DNA of 64,000 nt. Source: Malonomonas rubra. Lineage in GTDB: Bacteria; Desulfobacterota; Desulfuromonadia; Desulfuromonadales; Geopsychrobacteraceae. How positions within the stretch are numbered: the stretch's first letter is position 1; each line of letters opens with the position of its first letter. Location of the stretch: NCBI RefSeq assembly GCF_003247215.1, contig NZ_QKAP01000056.1:17249-81248 (forward strand), in the 5' to 3' direction. Both the position numbers and the translations under genes were made by a program. The notes below the pieces were generated by a model, which was given only the letters and a program-made list of their open reading frames with translations, was not told the DNA's origin and ran no database searches. This document shows, piece after piece, positions 41,851-50,992 of this stretch.

Positions 41851-42084
41851 TTAGTCGCGACCACCATGCAGACGGAAATTCCCATCAACCGAAGTAATCG
41901 AACTGATCGCGTGCTTATAAATCAGGATGTCACCATCGCTTTCAGCGAGCACACAAAAACTGTCAAACGACTTGATGTAACCTTCCAACTTGTCCCCTGA
42001 CATCATTACAATATTCACTTTAACCCGTTCCTTGCGGGCCTGATTCAGGTACTGATCCTGAATATTAAAGGGTGACTTAGGCAT
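41851..42084 (-). CDS. hfq: RNA chaperone Hfq
   Basis: MPKSPFNIQDQYLNQARKERVKVNIVMMSGDKLEGYIKSFDSFCVLAESDGDILIYKHAISSI; internal start. Confidence 0.95.
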   Translation of the reverse strand: MPKSPFNIQDQYLNQARKERVKVNIVMMSGDKLEGYIKSFDSFCVLAESDGDILIYKHAISSITSVDGNFRLHGGRD

Positions 42085-43021
42085 ATCCGCTCCTTTGTTG
42101 ACTGATAAAATCCTCAATAGACCGTAACACTCTACCAGACTCCGTTAAGGAATCAACCCAAATTATTTCGGGTTCTTTCCTGAACCAAGTCAACTGCCGC
42201 TTTGCATACTGCCTAGTGGCTGTCTGGATTTCCTCCAGCATCTGCTGATGACTGTCCGGCACATGCAGATAACGCAGCACCTCTCGATACCCGAGAGTCT
42301 GCAATGCCTTGAGATCTGCAGAGTATAGTCCGACCAAGCCCTGTACCTCCTCAATCAGCCCCTCCGCAATCATCTGCTCAGTTCGCAGATCGATCCGCCG
42401 GTAAAGTTCCGCCCGTTCCTGAGCAGGCGCAAACTTCATGACCCGATAGGGCTGATCTGCGAACTGATGTTCTTCCTGCAGTTCCGTCAGTGTTCTCCCA
42501 CTGACATAATAAACCTCTAGCGCGCGCACCAGCCGGACAACATTGTTCGGATGAATCCGTTCAGCAGCCACTGGGTCAATGCTTGCCAATTCGGCATGAA
42601 GCGCTCCTACGCCCTCTTCCAACTCACGTTGATGCAATCGATCACGCAAAATCTGGTCACCGGTTGGGGTATCGGCCAGACCGCCCAGCAACGCCCTGAT
42701 GTAAAGACCTGTGCCGCCAACAACACAGGGGATATTCCCCCGGCCATCAATCTCTTCGATCAGCGGTCGCGCCTGATCAACATACTGGGCGACCGAAAAT
42801 TCCTGATCCGGATCGATCAGATCGATCATATGATGCGGAACCCGCGCCTGCTCTTCGGCGGTTGCCTTGGCGGTACCGACATCCATCTGCCGATAAACCT
42901 GACGGGAATCTGCAGAAATGATTTCAATCGGAAACCGCTTTGCCAACTGTAACGACCAACCGGTCTTTCCACTTGCCGTCGGTCCACAGACCACCAGCAC
43001 TGGAATCTTCGTCCGCCTCAT
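42077..43021 (-). CDS. miaA: tRNA dimethylallyltransferase
   Basis: VVCGPTASGKTGWSLQLAKRFPIEIISADSRQVYRQMDVGTAKAT, VGGTGLYIRALL, YAKRQLTWFRKE. Confidence 0.96.
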   Translation of the reverse strand: MRRTKIPVLVVCGPTASGKTGWSLQLAKRFPIEIISADSRQVYRQMDVGTAKATAEEQARVPHHMIDLIDPDQEFSVAQYVDQARPLIEEIDGRGNIPCVVGGTGLYIRALLGGLADTPTGDQILRDRLHQRELEEGVGALHAELASIDPVAAERIHPNNVVRLVRALEVYYVSGRTLTELQEEHQFADQPYRVMKFAPAQERAELYRRIDLRTEQMIAEGLIEEVQGLVGLYSADLKALQTLGYREVLRYLHVPDSHQQMLEEIQTATRQYAKRQLTWFRKEPEIIWVDSLTESGRVLRSIEDFISQQRSGYA

Positions 43022-43025
43022 CGCG

Positions 43026-44876
43026 CTACTGCCGCCGGAACAATCGTTCGATTTCGGTCAGCGTCAGCCGTTGCAGCACCGGTCGACCATGCGGACAATT
43101 GGCTTTGAAATCGATCTGATCGAGTTCCCGCAACAAAGCCTTGCTCTCCGCGATCGACAATCCCTGATTGGCGCGAATCACACCGTGACAGGCCATCAGA
43201 ATCAAAATCTCGTCGATCGATTCCTGCAGTTTGCCGGCCCGCCCGACCTTTTCGAGCTCCAAGGCCACATCAATCACCAGCGGAGCAACATCTCTGCCGA
43301 CCAGCACCTGTGGGATCGTCTTCAAGGCAAACGACTTGCCGCCAAAGGGCTCAATTTCAAATCCGAGCCGGCCCAACTCCGCACGGTTTTCCTCCAGCGC
43401 GTTGGCACTGCGGTAATCAAGCTCAAGCAGTTCCGGAAACATCAATGCCTGACTTATCACGGCGCCTTCGGCATAGGAATGACGCAACTTCTCAAAGCCG
43501 ATCCGCTCATGGGCAGCATGTTGATCAACCAGGATCAGGTCGTCACCGTCTTGGCAAAGCAAGTAGCTTTGGTGATACTGCCCAAGAATCTGCAAACCGG
43601 AAAAGAAACCCTGTGGCGCTGTTGCCGGAAGCACCAGCTGCTCAACCGGCTCAGGCCTTTCTGCTGTTGGTTCAGCGGCATTGGGCGGAACCACATTTTC
43701 CTTCATAGTAACCAGTGGGTCCGAAACATATTCGGCGACCGGCTCATTTGTGACCGACGAAATTTCAATGCGAGATGGCGGATATTCCTTTTTCCCTGCC
43801 TTCAAAGGAGGAATCATTGCTACCCTGTCAAAAACCTCACCCTCTTTAGCAGTGGAGTCCTCCTGCAGCCAGTCAGCCGGGCGAAGCGTCTGCCTGATTC
43901 TGTCGGAAATAAAATCGTGTATCAACCCCTGATCGCGGAAACGAACCTCATGCTTGGTCGGATGAACATTAACATCGACCAGCGCCGGATCGATCTGCAG
44001 AAACAAGGTGACAACCGGATAACGACCCTTCATCAGCAAATGGCGATACCCTTCCATCACTGCATGTTGAACCACCCGGTCACGAATGTAACGGCCGTTG
44101 ATAAAGGTATAGATATGGCTGGCGGCCGAACGGGTCAGTTGCGGCTGGGAAAGCAAACCGCGTAAATTCAGATCCGCCCCTCCCTCCTGTTCAACTTCCA
44201 GCATATCTTTAAGCAGGGAGCGTCCGAGCAACGCTGCGAAACGCTCGCGCAACCCTTTTTCACGACGCAGATCGAGCAACATCCGCTCATTATGTTTCAA
44301 GCGGAAACAGACATTCGGATTCGCCAACGCCTGTTTGGTCACCACATCAGCAGCATGACTCAGCTCGGTCTGCTCTTTGCGCAGAAACTTCCTCCTCGCC
44401 GGCAGGTTGAAAAACAGGTTGCGCACCTCCACCACCGTCCCTTGCGGCAGGCCGATCTCCTCTGCCCGCCTCACAGTTCCTCCCTCGGCATAAATTTGTT
44501 GGCCGAGGCCATCTTCATTGTCGCAGGTTTGCAGCAGAAAACGTGACACTGAGGCGATGGAAGCCAGCGCTTCGCCCCGGAAACCGAGTGTCTGCAGCGC
44601 AAACAGGTCCTCATCCGTGTTGATCTTACTTGTCGCATGCCGCTCCAAGGACAGGAAGGCATCCTGTCGATTCATGCCACAGCCGTTATCGGCGATCCTG
44701 ATCAGCTTTTTCCCTCCCGACTGCAACTCGATCAAGATTTCCGTCGCTCCAGCATCAAGAGAGTTTTCCAGCAATTCTTTCACCACAGACGAGGGACGCT
44801 CTACGACTTCGCCAGCAGCAATTTTATTGCACAACGCTTCGGGAAGGACATGTATGGTACTTTGTAATGTAGACAT
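43026..44876 (-). CDS. mutL: DNA mismatch repair protein MutL
   Basis: IAAGEVVERPSSVVKELLENSLDAGAT, IADNGCGM, TLGFRGEALASIASV, DVNVHPTKHEVRF. Confidence 0.96.
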   Translation of the reverse strand: MSTLQSTIHVLPEALCNKIAAGEVVERPSSVVKELLENSLDAGATEILIELQSGGKKLIRIADNGCGMNRQDAFLSLERHATSKINTDEDLFALQTLGFRGEALASIASVSRFLLQTCDNEDGLGQQIYAEGGTVRRAEEIGLPQGTVVEVRNLFFNLPARRKFLRKEQTELSHAADVVTKQALANPNVCFRLKHNERMLLDLRREKGLRERFAALLGRSLLKDMLEVEQEGGADLNLRGLLSQPQLTRSAASHIYTFINGRYIRDRVVQHAVMEGYRHLLMKGRYPVVTLFLQIDPALVDVNVHPTKHEVRFRDQGLIHDFISDRIRQTLRPADWLQEDSTAKEGEVFDRVAMIPPLKAGKKEYPPSRIEISSVTNEPVAEYVSDPLVTMKENVVPPNAAEPTAERPEPVEQLVLPATAPQGFFSGLQILGQYHQSYLLCQDGDDLILVDQHAAHERIGFEKLRHSYAEGAVISQALMFPELLELDYRSANALEENRAELGRLGFEIEPFGGKSFALKTIPQVLVGRDVAPLVIDVALELEKVGRAGKLQESIDEILILMACHGVIRANQGLSIAESKALLRELDQIDFKANCPHGRPVLQRLTLTEIERLFRRQ

Positions 44877-44894
44877 CTGTTATCCACGAAAAAA

Positions 44895-44924
44895 GATAGC
44901 GATCGTTGACCACCGACCGCTATC
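44895..44924 (-). terminator. Rho-independent terminator downstream of the ExeA-like pseudogene
   Basis: minus strand gatagcg...cgctatc followed by ttttttcg. Confidence 0.65.
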
Positions 44925-44956
44925 AGAAAAATTCATTTCTTATCTCTTGCGAACAG

Positions 44957-45846
44957 CTATTTATTTTCTAGATTCTCAAAAAACGTTTCGCTATCGCCAT
45001 CGGTTTCAGTCCCCTTGGCTCTGGCGCTCATTTCAATCAAGCCGAAATCCTCTGCCACATTCTTGATGATCCTGGAGTTTACCTTGCCAACACAGCAAAG
45101 ATACGTTTCGAACAGGGCATTATCGCAGATGGTGTTGATCAGGCGAGGCCCGCCACCGGTTAGTTGATGGATCAACGGTAAAGTATCCGGTTCAAAAGGC
45201 GACTCCTTGGTTCTGGCCACCTTCAAGCGATGGTTGACATAGGAAACGCTCGCATCATCTGACAAGGGGCGCAAGGCATACCGAAACGCCACCCGCTGAG
45301 CCAGTGGTTCGTCCAGCTTCAAGGTGTTATCAAGTTCAGATAAACCAAAGAAAATAATATTAAGTAGCTTCTTGCTGGGAATTTCAAGGTTCAACAGCCC
45401 CCTGGAACTCTTCCTTCAATTCCTTGCTTTGCAGCATTTGCGCTTCATCGATCAGGACAACTGCCTTGCGTCCCTCTGCTTCGATCTGCATCAACCGCTC
45501 GTAGAGCTATTTGAGCATTTTCAGCGGACTGATCTCAGGGTTGCTGACCCCCAACTGCATACAGATGCGTGACAGGATCCATTCGGGGGTTACCTCTGAG
45601 TGAATCATTCCCAGAAGTGACGACTCATACTTAATTGATCGGCAGCTCCTCGAGCATCCGCCTAGCCAAAGTGGTTTTGCCGGTACCGACGCCTCCCACC
45701 AAAACAGCCAGACCTTTATCTGAATCGACCGAATACTTCAATCTCAGCAGAGCCTGGGTATGCTGATCACTATCAAAATAGAACTTATCGTTCGGAGCGT
45801 TTGAAGAGGGTTCCCGGTCGAAGTGGAAATAATTTGTATATCCCAT
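44957..45846 (-). pseudogene. ExeA/GspA-like AAA ATPase, disrupted by two frameshifts and an internal TAG
   Basis: Three frames join to one domain: MGYTNYFHFDREPSSNAP...LVGGVGTGKTTLARRMLEELPI // KYESSLLGMIHSEVTPEWILSRICMQLGVSNPEISPLKMLK* LYERLMQIEAEGRKAVVLIDEAQMLQSKELKEEFQG // LLNLEIPSKKLLNIIFFGLSELDNTLKLDEPLAQRVAFRY...GGGPRLINTICDNALFE. Confidence 0.85.
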
Positions 45847-45882
45847 ACGTCATCCTCTTGTGAGCAACAGACTGTACAGGAA

Positions 45883-47982
45883 CTACAGAAAGGAAACACG
45901 CTCCTTATTGGTAATTTCCTCAGCTTCGATTCCGAGCAGCCCCTGAAGCGTGGCAATCTTCTCTTTCACGTTTCGATAGCTTTCATCTTGCGACATAACA
46001 ACCCGATAACTGCTCAAAGCCTCTTCGAGGCGTTCCGATTTTTCGTAGAGGGAGGCAAGTTCGAAACCGAGGCTCAACCGCTGCTCAGCTTCAAGATGTG
46101 GGGAATCAAGCGCTTGCTGATACATCAGCTCAGCGTTGGCAAAATCGCTTCTGTCTGAAAAGCAAAGGCCTTTTAACGTCTGACAGTCGACGTAGCGGGA
46201 AGGATCCTTCTCCGCCTTTGTGAATTCGCTAATGGCATCATCGAGCAGCCCCATTTCCCGATAAGCGATACCAAGATTGTAATGAGACTCCATGTCATCA
46301 GCCGCAATCTGCTCATCGACATCGGTACGGAAGATCTTCTTATCTTCACTTTCATCATCCAGTGCCGAAAAGAATTCGTCCTCCTCCTCACCGGCATCTT
46401 CCGACAGAAACTCAACAGAAAGGTCTTGCTCAATAACCGCATCTTCTTCATGAGCAAGGTGCTTGAGAATGACGTTCAGTTTTTGCTGGCATTCTTCGGA
46501 GTCAGGCACGTTAGTAAGAACTTCGCTACAGAGCTTCTCCGCTTCGGTGTACAATCCTTGCTGAATATAGAACTCTGCCTCTTCAAGTTTAGCGGCAATA
46601 TCGAACGCAGTGCCAGATGGCTCGTCAATACCTTCATCGTCTAAGTCAAAAGACAACTCCAGCTCATCCTCGGCTGGCGCCAATTCTTCATCTTCTTTTA
46701 GGTCAAGCCGAATGGCGCTCTCTTCTTCTGAGGGGTTCACCTCAGGTTCGGCGCTTTCAGGTTCCAGAAGAGCATCAAGCTGAAGATCATGATCCTCCTC
46801 GGGCAACTCAACCAACAACTCCTCTTCATCCGCTTCGACCTCAATATCGCTCGGGATCTCGATATCTTCCTCAGCAGAAGCGAGAATGGAATCGGACAGG
46901 GTTTCTTCTTGAGCCGATTCGGTTTCTTCCGCGTCCGTTTCCGACATGATATTGAGCATCTTCTCGCCCTCGCCGGTCAATTCATAAATTGAATCAAGCG
47001 TTTGCAGAACAGCTGAGCTTTCCGGGAGTTTCTCTTTGAGGGTTTCATAATGCAACTTGAGTTGACCAAGTCGATCTGCCTTGAAGAACGTCTCCTTCCA
47101 CTCTTCCAATTCATCCAACGCCTGTTCAAACTCGCCACTTCCGATTTGACATTGAATATAATCTTCACGAATTTCCAAATCGGTCGGATCGAGTGCCAGA
47201 AGGCGTTGGTAGGTATAGCCAGCGTTCGGCCACTCTTTCAGATCTGCATACCCGCAGGCTATTAACCGCAGTAGGTCAGGATCGTCCGGTTTGTCCTGCA
47301 ACAGACCTTCGAGGATGGTGATCCCATTTTGCAACTCGCCCTTTTCATACAGAATCACCCCCAGCCCCATCTTCATCTTCCGATTTTCGGGGAAGAGAGG
47401 CATGAACATTTGGTACAGCTTGAGGATCTTGTCGAAATCGTTCTTGTCACGCAATACGGCGAGCACCGCTTCAAACTCGGCCAAACCCTCTTCTACCCGA
47501 TCACAGTGAGTATAAACTTCGGCCAGTTTAACTCGCACGTTCAAGTTGCTTTCATCAAGGTTGCGCATCTTCTCCAAAACCTTGATGACATCGGCAACCA
47601 TTCCGTTGCGCTCGTAGTAACCGATCAAATTACGGTACTCGGCCATCGCATTGCCGATCAGACCTTGCTTTTCATTGAGTTCGGCGAGGCGACCGAAAAG
47701 TGAGATCTGGCTCGGGTCGAGACGAAGCATCTGTTTATAGATGGCAATCGCCTTCAGGTAGAAGCCATTGGTGGCGAAATATTTGGCGACGACTTCGTAA
47801 TGCTCATATGCCTCGGCATTACGTGCGGACTTTACCAGTAATTCAGCAAGCTTCTGCCTAGAACGCACGTCGGACGGGTCAATTTCCACGACCTTGGCGA
47901 AATCTTTAATCGCACGGGCAACCTGTTTTTTCTTCAGATTCTTCTGAGCGGATTCAAGTAATTTTTCTTTATTTGCGGCCAA
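45883..47982 (-). CDS. Large TPR-repeat protein
   Basis: 699 aa; repeated TPRs at N- and C-termini separated by an acidic low-complexity segment. Confidence 0.85.
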   Translation of the reverse strand: MAANKEKLLESAQKNLKKKQVARAIKDFAKVVEIDPSDVRSRQKLAELLVKSARNAEAYEHYEVVAKYFATNGFYLKAIAIYKQMLRLDPSQISLFGRLAELNEKQGLIGNAMAEYRNLIGYYERNGMVADVIKVLEKMRNLDESNLNVRVKLAEVYTHCDRVEEGLAEFEAVLAVLRDKNDFDKILKLYQMFMPLFPENRKMKMGLGVILYEKGELQNGITILEGLLQDKPDDPDLLRLIACGYADLKEWPNAGYTYQRLLALDPTDLEIREDYIQCQIGSGEFEQALDELEEWKETFFKADRLGQLKLHYETLKEKLPESSAVLQTLDSIYELTGEGEKMLNIMSETDAEETESAQEETLSDSILASAEEDIEIPSDIEVEADEEELLVELPEEDHDLQLDALLEPESAEPEVNPSEEESAIRLDLKEDEELAPAEDELELSFDLDDEGIDEPSGTAFDIAAKLEEAEFYIQQGLYTEAEKLCSEVLTNVPDSEECQQKLNVILKHLAHEEDAVIEQDLSVEFLSEDAGEEEDEFFSALDDESEDKKIFRTDVDEQIAADDMESHYNLGIAYREMGLLDDAISEFTKAEKDPSRYVDCQTLKGLCFSDRSDFANAELMYQQALDSPHLEAEQRLSLGFELASLYEKSERLEEALSSYRVVMSQDESYRNVKEKIATLQGLLGIEAEEITNKERVSFL

Positions 47983-48097
47983 TAAGAACCCCCGAAAGTG
48001 CTTAGTTAGGCAAAATCATACCATCCGCAAAGAATACGCGACGCTACCTGAATATGTCAAGCAACCCGGTGTAAACAAGCAAGAAATCCGCTACCCA

Positions 48098-48871
48098 CTA
48101 TCTCCCTGACATGGGCGTGCCAATCCCTTCATTGAAGGGTGGGGGTTGTTTTTTTATCTGCACCAGTTTTTTCAGCTTGTCAACTTCTTGTGACGTCAAA
48201 ATCCGATAGCGGCCGGTCGCGACATTACCCAACTCAAGAAAACCGATTCGGACCCGTTTCAAGCGAACAACCTGTAAGTCAACCGCTTCGCACATGCGCC
48301 TAACTTGGCGATTGCGCCCCTCGCGAATAGTCAACTCAAACCAGCTAGTGGCGCGACCGTTTCTGACATTGGCCACCCTGGCCGGCTGCGTTTTCCCGTC
48401 GTTTAAAAGAATCCCATCGCGCAAAGAGCATATTTTCTGCTCGGTCAAGCTGCCACGCACCTTAACCAGGTAGGTCTTTTCGACATGATGCCGCGGATGG
48501 CTGAGCCGCTGCGACAAATCTCCATCGTTCGTCAGCAACAGCAGCCCTTCGGTATTGTAATCGAGCCGACCGATCGGAAACAGCCGCTGCTGCAAATCGG
48601 CCACAAGATCGGTCACCAAATCACGCCCCTGAGGGTCTTTCAAGGTCGAGATATAACCGCGTGGCTTATTGAGTAGCACGGTAATTTTTTCTTCCGCAAC
48701 TGACAGCTTGCGCCCGTTGACAATGATGTTGTCATGCGCTAGGTCGGCCCGATCTCCCAACTGGGACACTGTACCATTCACCAACACCCGGCCATCGGCA
48801 ATCCAAGCCTCCGCCTGCCGGCGAGAAGCGAGGCCCGCCTGTGCGATCAGTTTCTGCAAACGCTCAGGCAT
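48098..48871 (-). CDS. Pseudouridine synthase RsuA/RluB family
   Basis: RLQKLIAQAGLASRRQAEAWIADGRVLVNG S4 domain; PIGRLDYNTEGLLLLTNDGDLSQRLSHPRH. Confidence 0.93.
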   Translation of the reverse strand: MPERLQKLIAQAGLASRRQAEAWIADGRVLVNGTVSQLGDRADLAHDNIIVNGRKLSVAEEKITVLLNKPRGYISTLKDPQGRDLVTDLVADLQQRLFPIGRLDYNTEGLLLLTNDGDLSQRLSHPRHHVEKTYLVKVRGSLTEQKICSLRDGILLNDGKTQPARVANVRNGRATSWFELTIREGRNRQVRRMCEAVDLQVVRLKRVRIGFLELGNVATGRYRILTSQEVDKLKKLVQIKKQPPPFNEGIGTPMSGR

Positions 48872-49436
48872 TCGTTTCTCCTTCCTGTCCTGGTTCCAGC
48901 GGGAGTGCTTCCGCAATGTCCGAATCGAGCGCACTGAACTCCTTGAGCGTCGGCAAATCCTGCAAGTCCTTCAGTCCGAACAATTCGAGAAACTGACGAC
49001 TGGTACCATACATCAACGGGCGCCCGGGAATATCCTTCTTACCAAGAATGCGCAACAGGTTCTTTTCCAGCAGACTCTTGATTACCCCGCCCGAATCAAC
49101 CCCACGCAGATACTCGATCTCGGCACGCGTAACCGGTTGCCGGTAAGCGATAATCGCCAATGCTTCCAGAGCCGCCTGCGAAAAACGGAAAGGTCGTTCT
49201 TTGTTCAACTTGCGGAGCCAAGGGGCCAATTCCGCATCGGTGCGAAACTGATATCCACCGGCAACTTCGGCAAGATAAAAACCACTCTCCCCTTGAGCAT
49301 ATTGTTGTAAAAGCTGCTCGACAATAACCCGCACATCACCACGCGGTTTCTCCAGCAATATCGCAAGACGATCCAGAGATAGAGGAGTTTCAGCGGCGAA
49401 AATATAGGCTTCTACAATCTGCTTTAAATCAGCCAT
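48864..49436 (-). CDS. scpB: Segregation and condensation protein B
   Basis: QAALEALAIIAYRQPVTRAEIEYLRGVDSGGVIKSLLEKNLLRILGKKDIPGRPLMYGTSRQFLELFGL. Confidence 0.95.
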   Translation of the reverse strand: MADLKQIVEAYIFAAETPLSLDRLAILLEKPRGDVRVIVEQLLQQYAQGESGFYLAEVAGGYQFRTDAELAPWLRKLNKERPFRFSQAALEALAIIAYRQPVTRAEIEYLRGVDSGGVIKSLLEKNLLRILGKKDIPGRPLMYGTSRQFLELFGLKDLQDLPTLKEFSALDSDIAEALPLEPGQEGETNA

Positions 49437-50196
49437 AGTCAAAAACATCCTCGGATAGTCCAATTACCGTGTCCTGCTCGTCCATTGGCACCGCCAGCGA
49501 CAACCAGAGTTCTCCGAACTCGTTCGCCTGTTCAACCTTCACCATGCGCATTTTCACCAATTCCAAGGTAGCCAAAAAGGTGACGATCAGCTCATCACGG
49601 GTTGGGTTGGCAGAAAATATTTCGCGAAAAAGGACACGTCCCTCTTTTTCGGTCAGACGCTGTAATACCAGCTGCACATGTTCAGCAACCGAAAGCTGTT
49701 CGCGGACCACCTCATGGAAGATTTCCACCGGCACTTTTTTCAGCAGACGGTGAAATGCGTCGGCCAGCTGATAAACTCCGACAGTAACTTCATCGTCCGA
49801 ATCGTTCAAAATTTCCTGCGGGACAAACTGGGAGGAAAAAATATCACGATCAAGCAACGGCATCTCTGCCAGTGATTCGGCAGCTTCTTTGTAACGCTGA
49901 TACTCTAGCAAGCGCCGCACAAGTTCAGCGCGGGGGTCCTCTTCCTCCTCTTCCTCCAACTCCTCGCTGACCGGCAACAGCATTCTCGATTTGATATGAA
50001 TCAGGGTCGCCGCCATTAATAGAAATTCCCCGGCAACGTCAAGATCAAGCTGTTTCATCTGCTCGATAACAGAAAGGTATTGCTCGGTGATCTTAACCAT
50101 CTGGATATCGTAAATATCCATCTCATTGGTTTTGATCAGATGCAGGAGTAAATCGAGAGGACCGGCAAAATTTTCCAGCTGGACAACTAAGCTCAT
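49429..50196 (-). CDS. scpA: Segregation and condensation protein A
   Basis: LENFAGPLDLLLHLIKTNEMDIYDIQMVKITEQYL, EFLLMAATLIHIKSRMLLP. Confidence 0.95.
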   Translation of the reverse strand: MSLVVQLENFAGPLDLLLHLIKTNEMDIYDIQMVKITEQYLSVIEQMKQLDLDVAGEFLLMAATLIHIKSRMLLPVSEELEEEEEEDPRAELVRRLLEYQRYKEAAESLAEMPLLDRDIFSSQFVPQEILNDSDDEVTVGVYQLADAFHRLLKKVPVEIFHEVVREQLSVAEHVQLVLQRLTEKEGRVLFREIFSANPTRDELIVTFLATLELVKMRMVKVEQANEFGELWLSLAVPMDEQDTVIGLSEDVFDYG

Positions 50197-50201
50197 CGGT
50201 G

Positions 50202-50891
50202 CTAATGCCCAAATAGAAACGACATCGCCTGGTTGACAAAAGAGATCTCAGGTCCAGCCAGCAAAACCACCAACCCGCTGATCAGCGGAGCCAGGACCAG
50301 CGACCATAGGTCGGTAAAGAAGACTAGAAACAGGATCAGTATAAAGCCGAACGGCTCCAGACGATTGACGATCATCGCCTGCTTTTCCGGCAGGATACCG
50401 ATCAGGATGCGCCCACCGTCGAGCGGCGGCAGTGGGAACAGATTAAACACCCCTAGCAGCACATTGATATAGAGGCTGAAACCGACCATCATACGTAACG
50501 GTTTGGTCAACTGCAAAAACAGTTCGGTTGTTCCCAGCGACGTAGTTTCCAGCCAACCGAACCCGCGCAACAGAAGTGCGGAGATCACCGCCAGCAACAA
50601 ATTGGTCACCGGACCCGCAAGGGCAACCCAGATCATATCCCGCTTCGGCCGTTTCAGGTTCCCGGCGTTGACCGGCACAGGCCGCGCCCACCCGAACCCG
50701 AAGATAAATATCGCCACGGTACCGATCGGGTCGAGATGGCGTAGGGGGTTCAGGTTCAAACGTCCGAGCAACCGAGCAGTCGGGTCGCCGAACCGCTCGG
50801 CGATATAACCGTGCGCGACCTCATGCATGGTGATCGCCAGCAAGGCCGGAACCAGCATGATCGATATTTTGGAAATGATTGCTTCCATCAA
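50202..50891 (-). CDS. Site-2 protease family (M50) membrane metalloprotease
   Basis: LAITMHEVAHGYIAERFGDPTARLLGRLNLNPLRHLDPIG, NLFPLPPLDGGRIL. Confidence 0.9.
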   Translation of the reverse strand: MMEAIISKISIMLVPALLAITMHEVAHGYIAERFGDPTARLLGRLNLNPLRHLDPIGTVAIFIFGFGWARPVPVNAGNLKRPKRDMIWVALAGPVTNLLLAVISALLLRGFGWLETTSLGTTELFLQLTKPLRMMVGFSLYINVLLGVFNLFPLPPLDGGRILIGILPEKQAMIVNRLEPFGFILILFLVFFTDLWSLVLAPLISGLVVLLAGPEISFVNQAMSFLFGH

Positions 50892-50992
50892 TTTTCAATC
50901 ACATTTTCTTGAAATAAGAGTTCGCATTTTTATAGACGAAATCAGCCTGTTGGTCCAGCAGAAGAGGCTAAAGGCAGCAGGAATCAACTAAG

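Noticed and set aside
42918-44165. 415 aa plus-strand ORF antisense to mutL and miaA
   Set aside because: Shadow ORF of well-conserved mutL; no recognisable domain.
45507-45509. In-frame TAG in the ExeA-like ATPase as pyrrolysine
   Set aside because: Two frameshifts in the same gene show general decay; no support for Pyl recoding.
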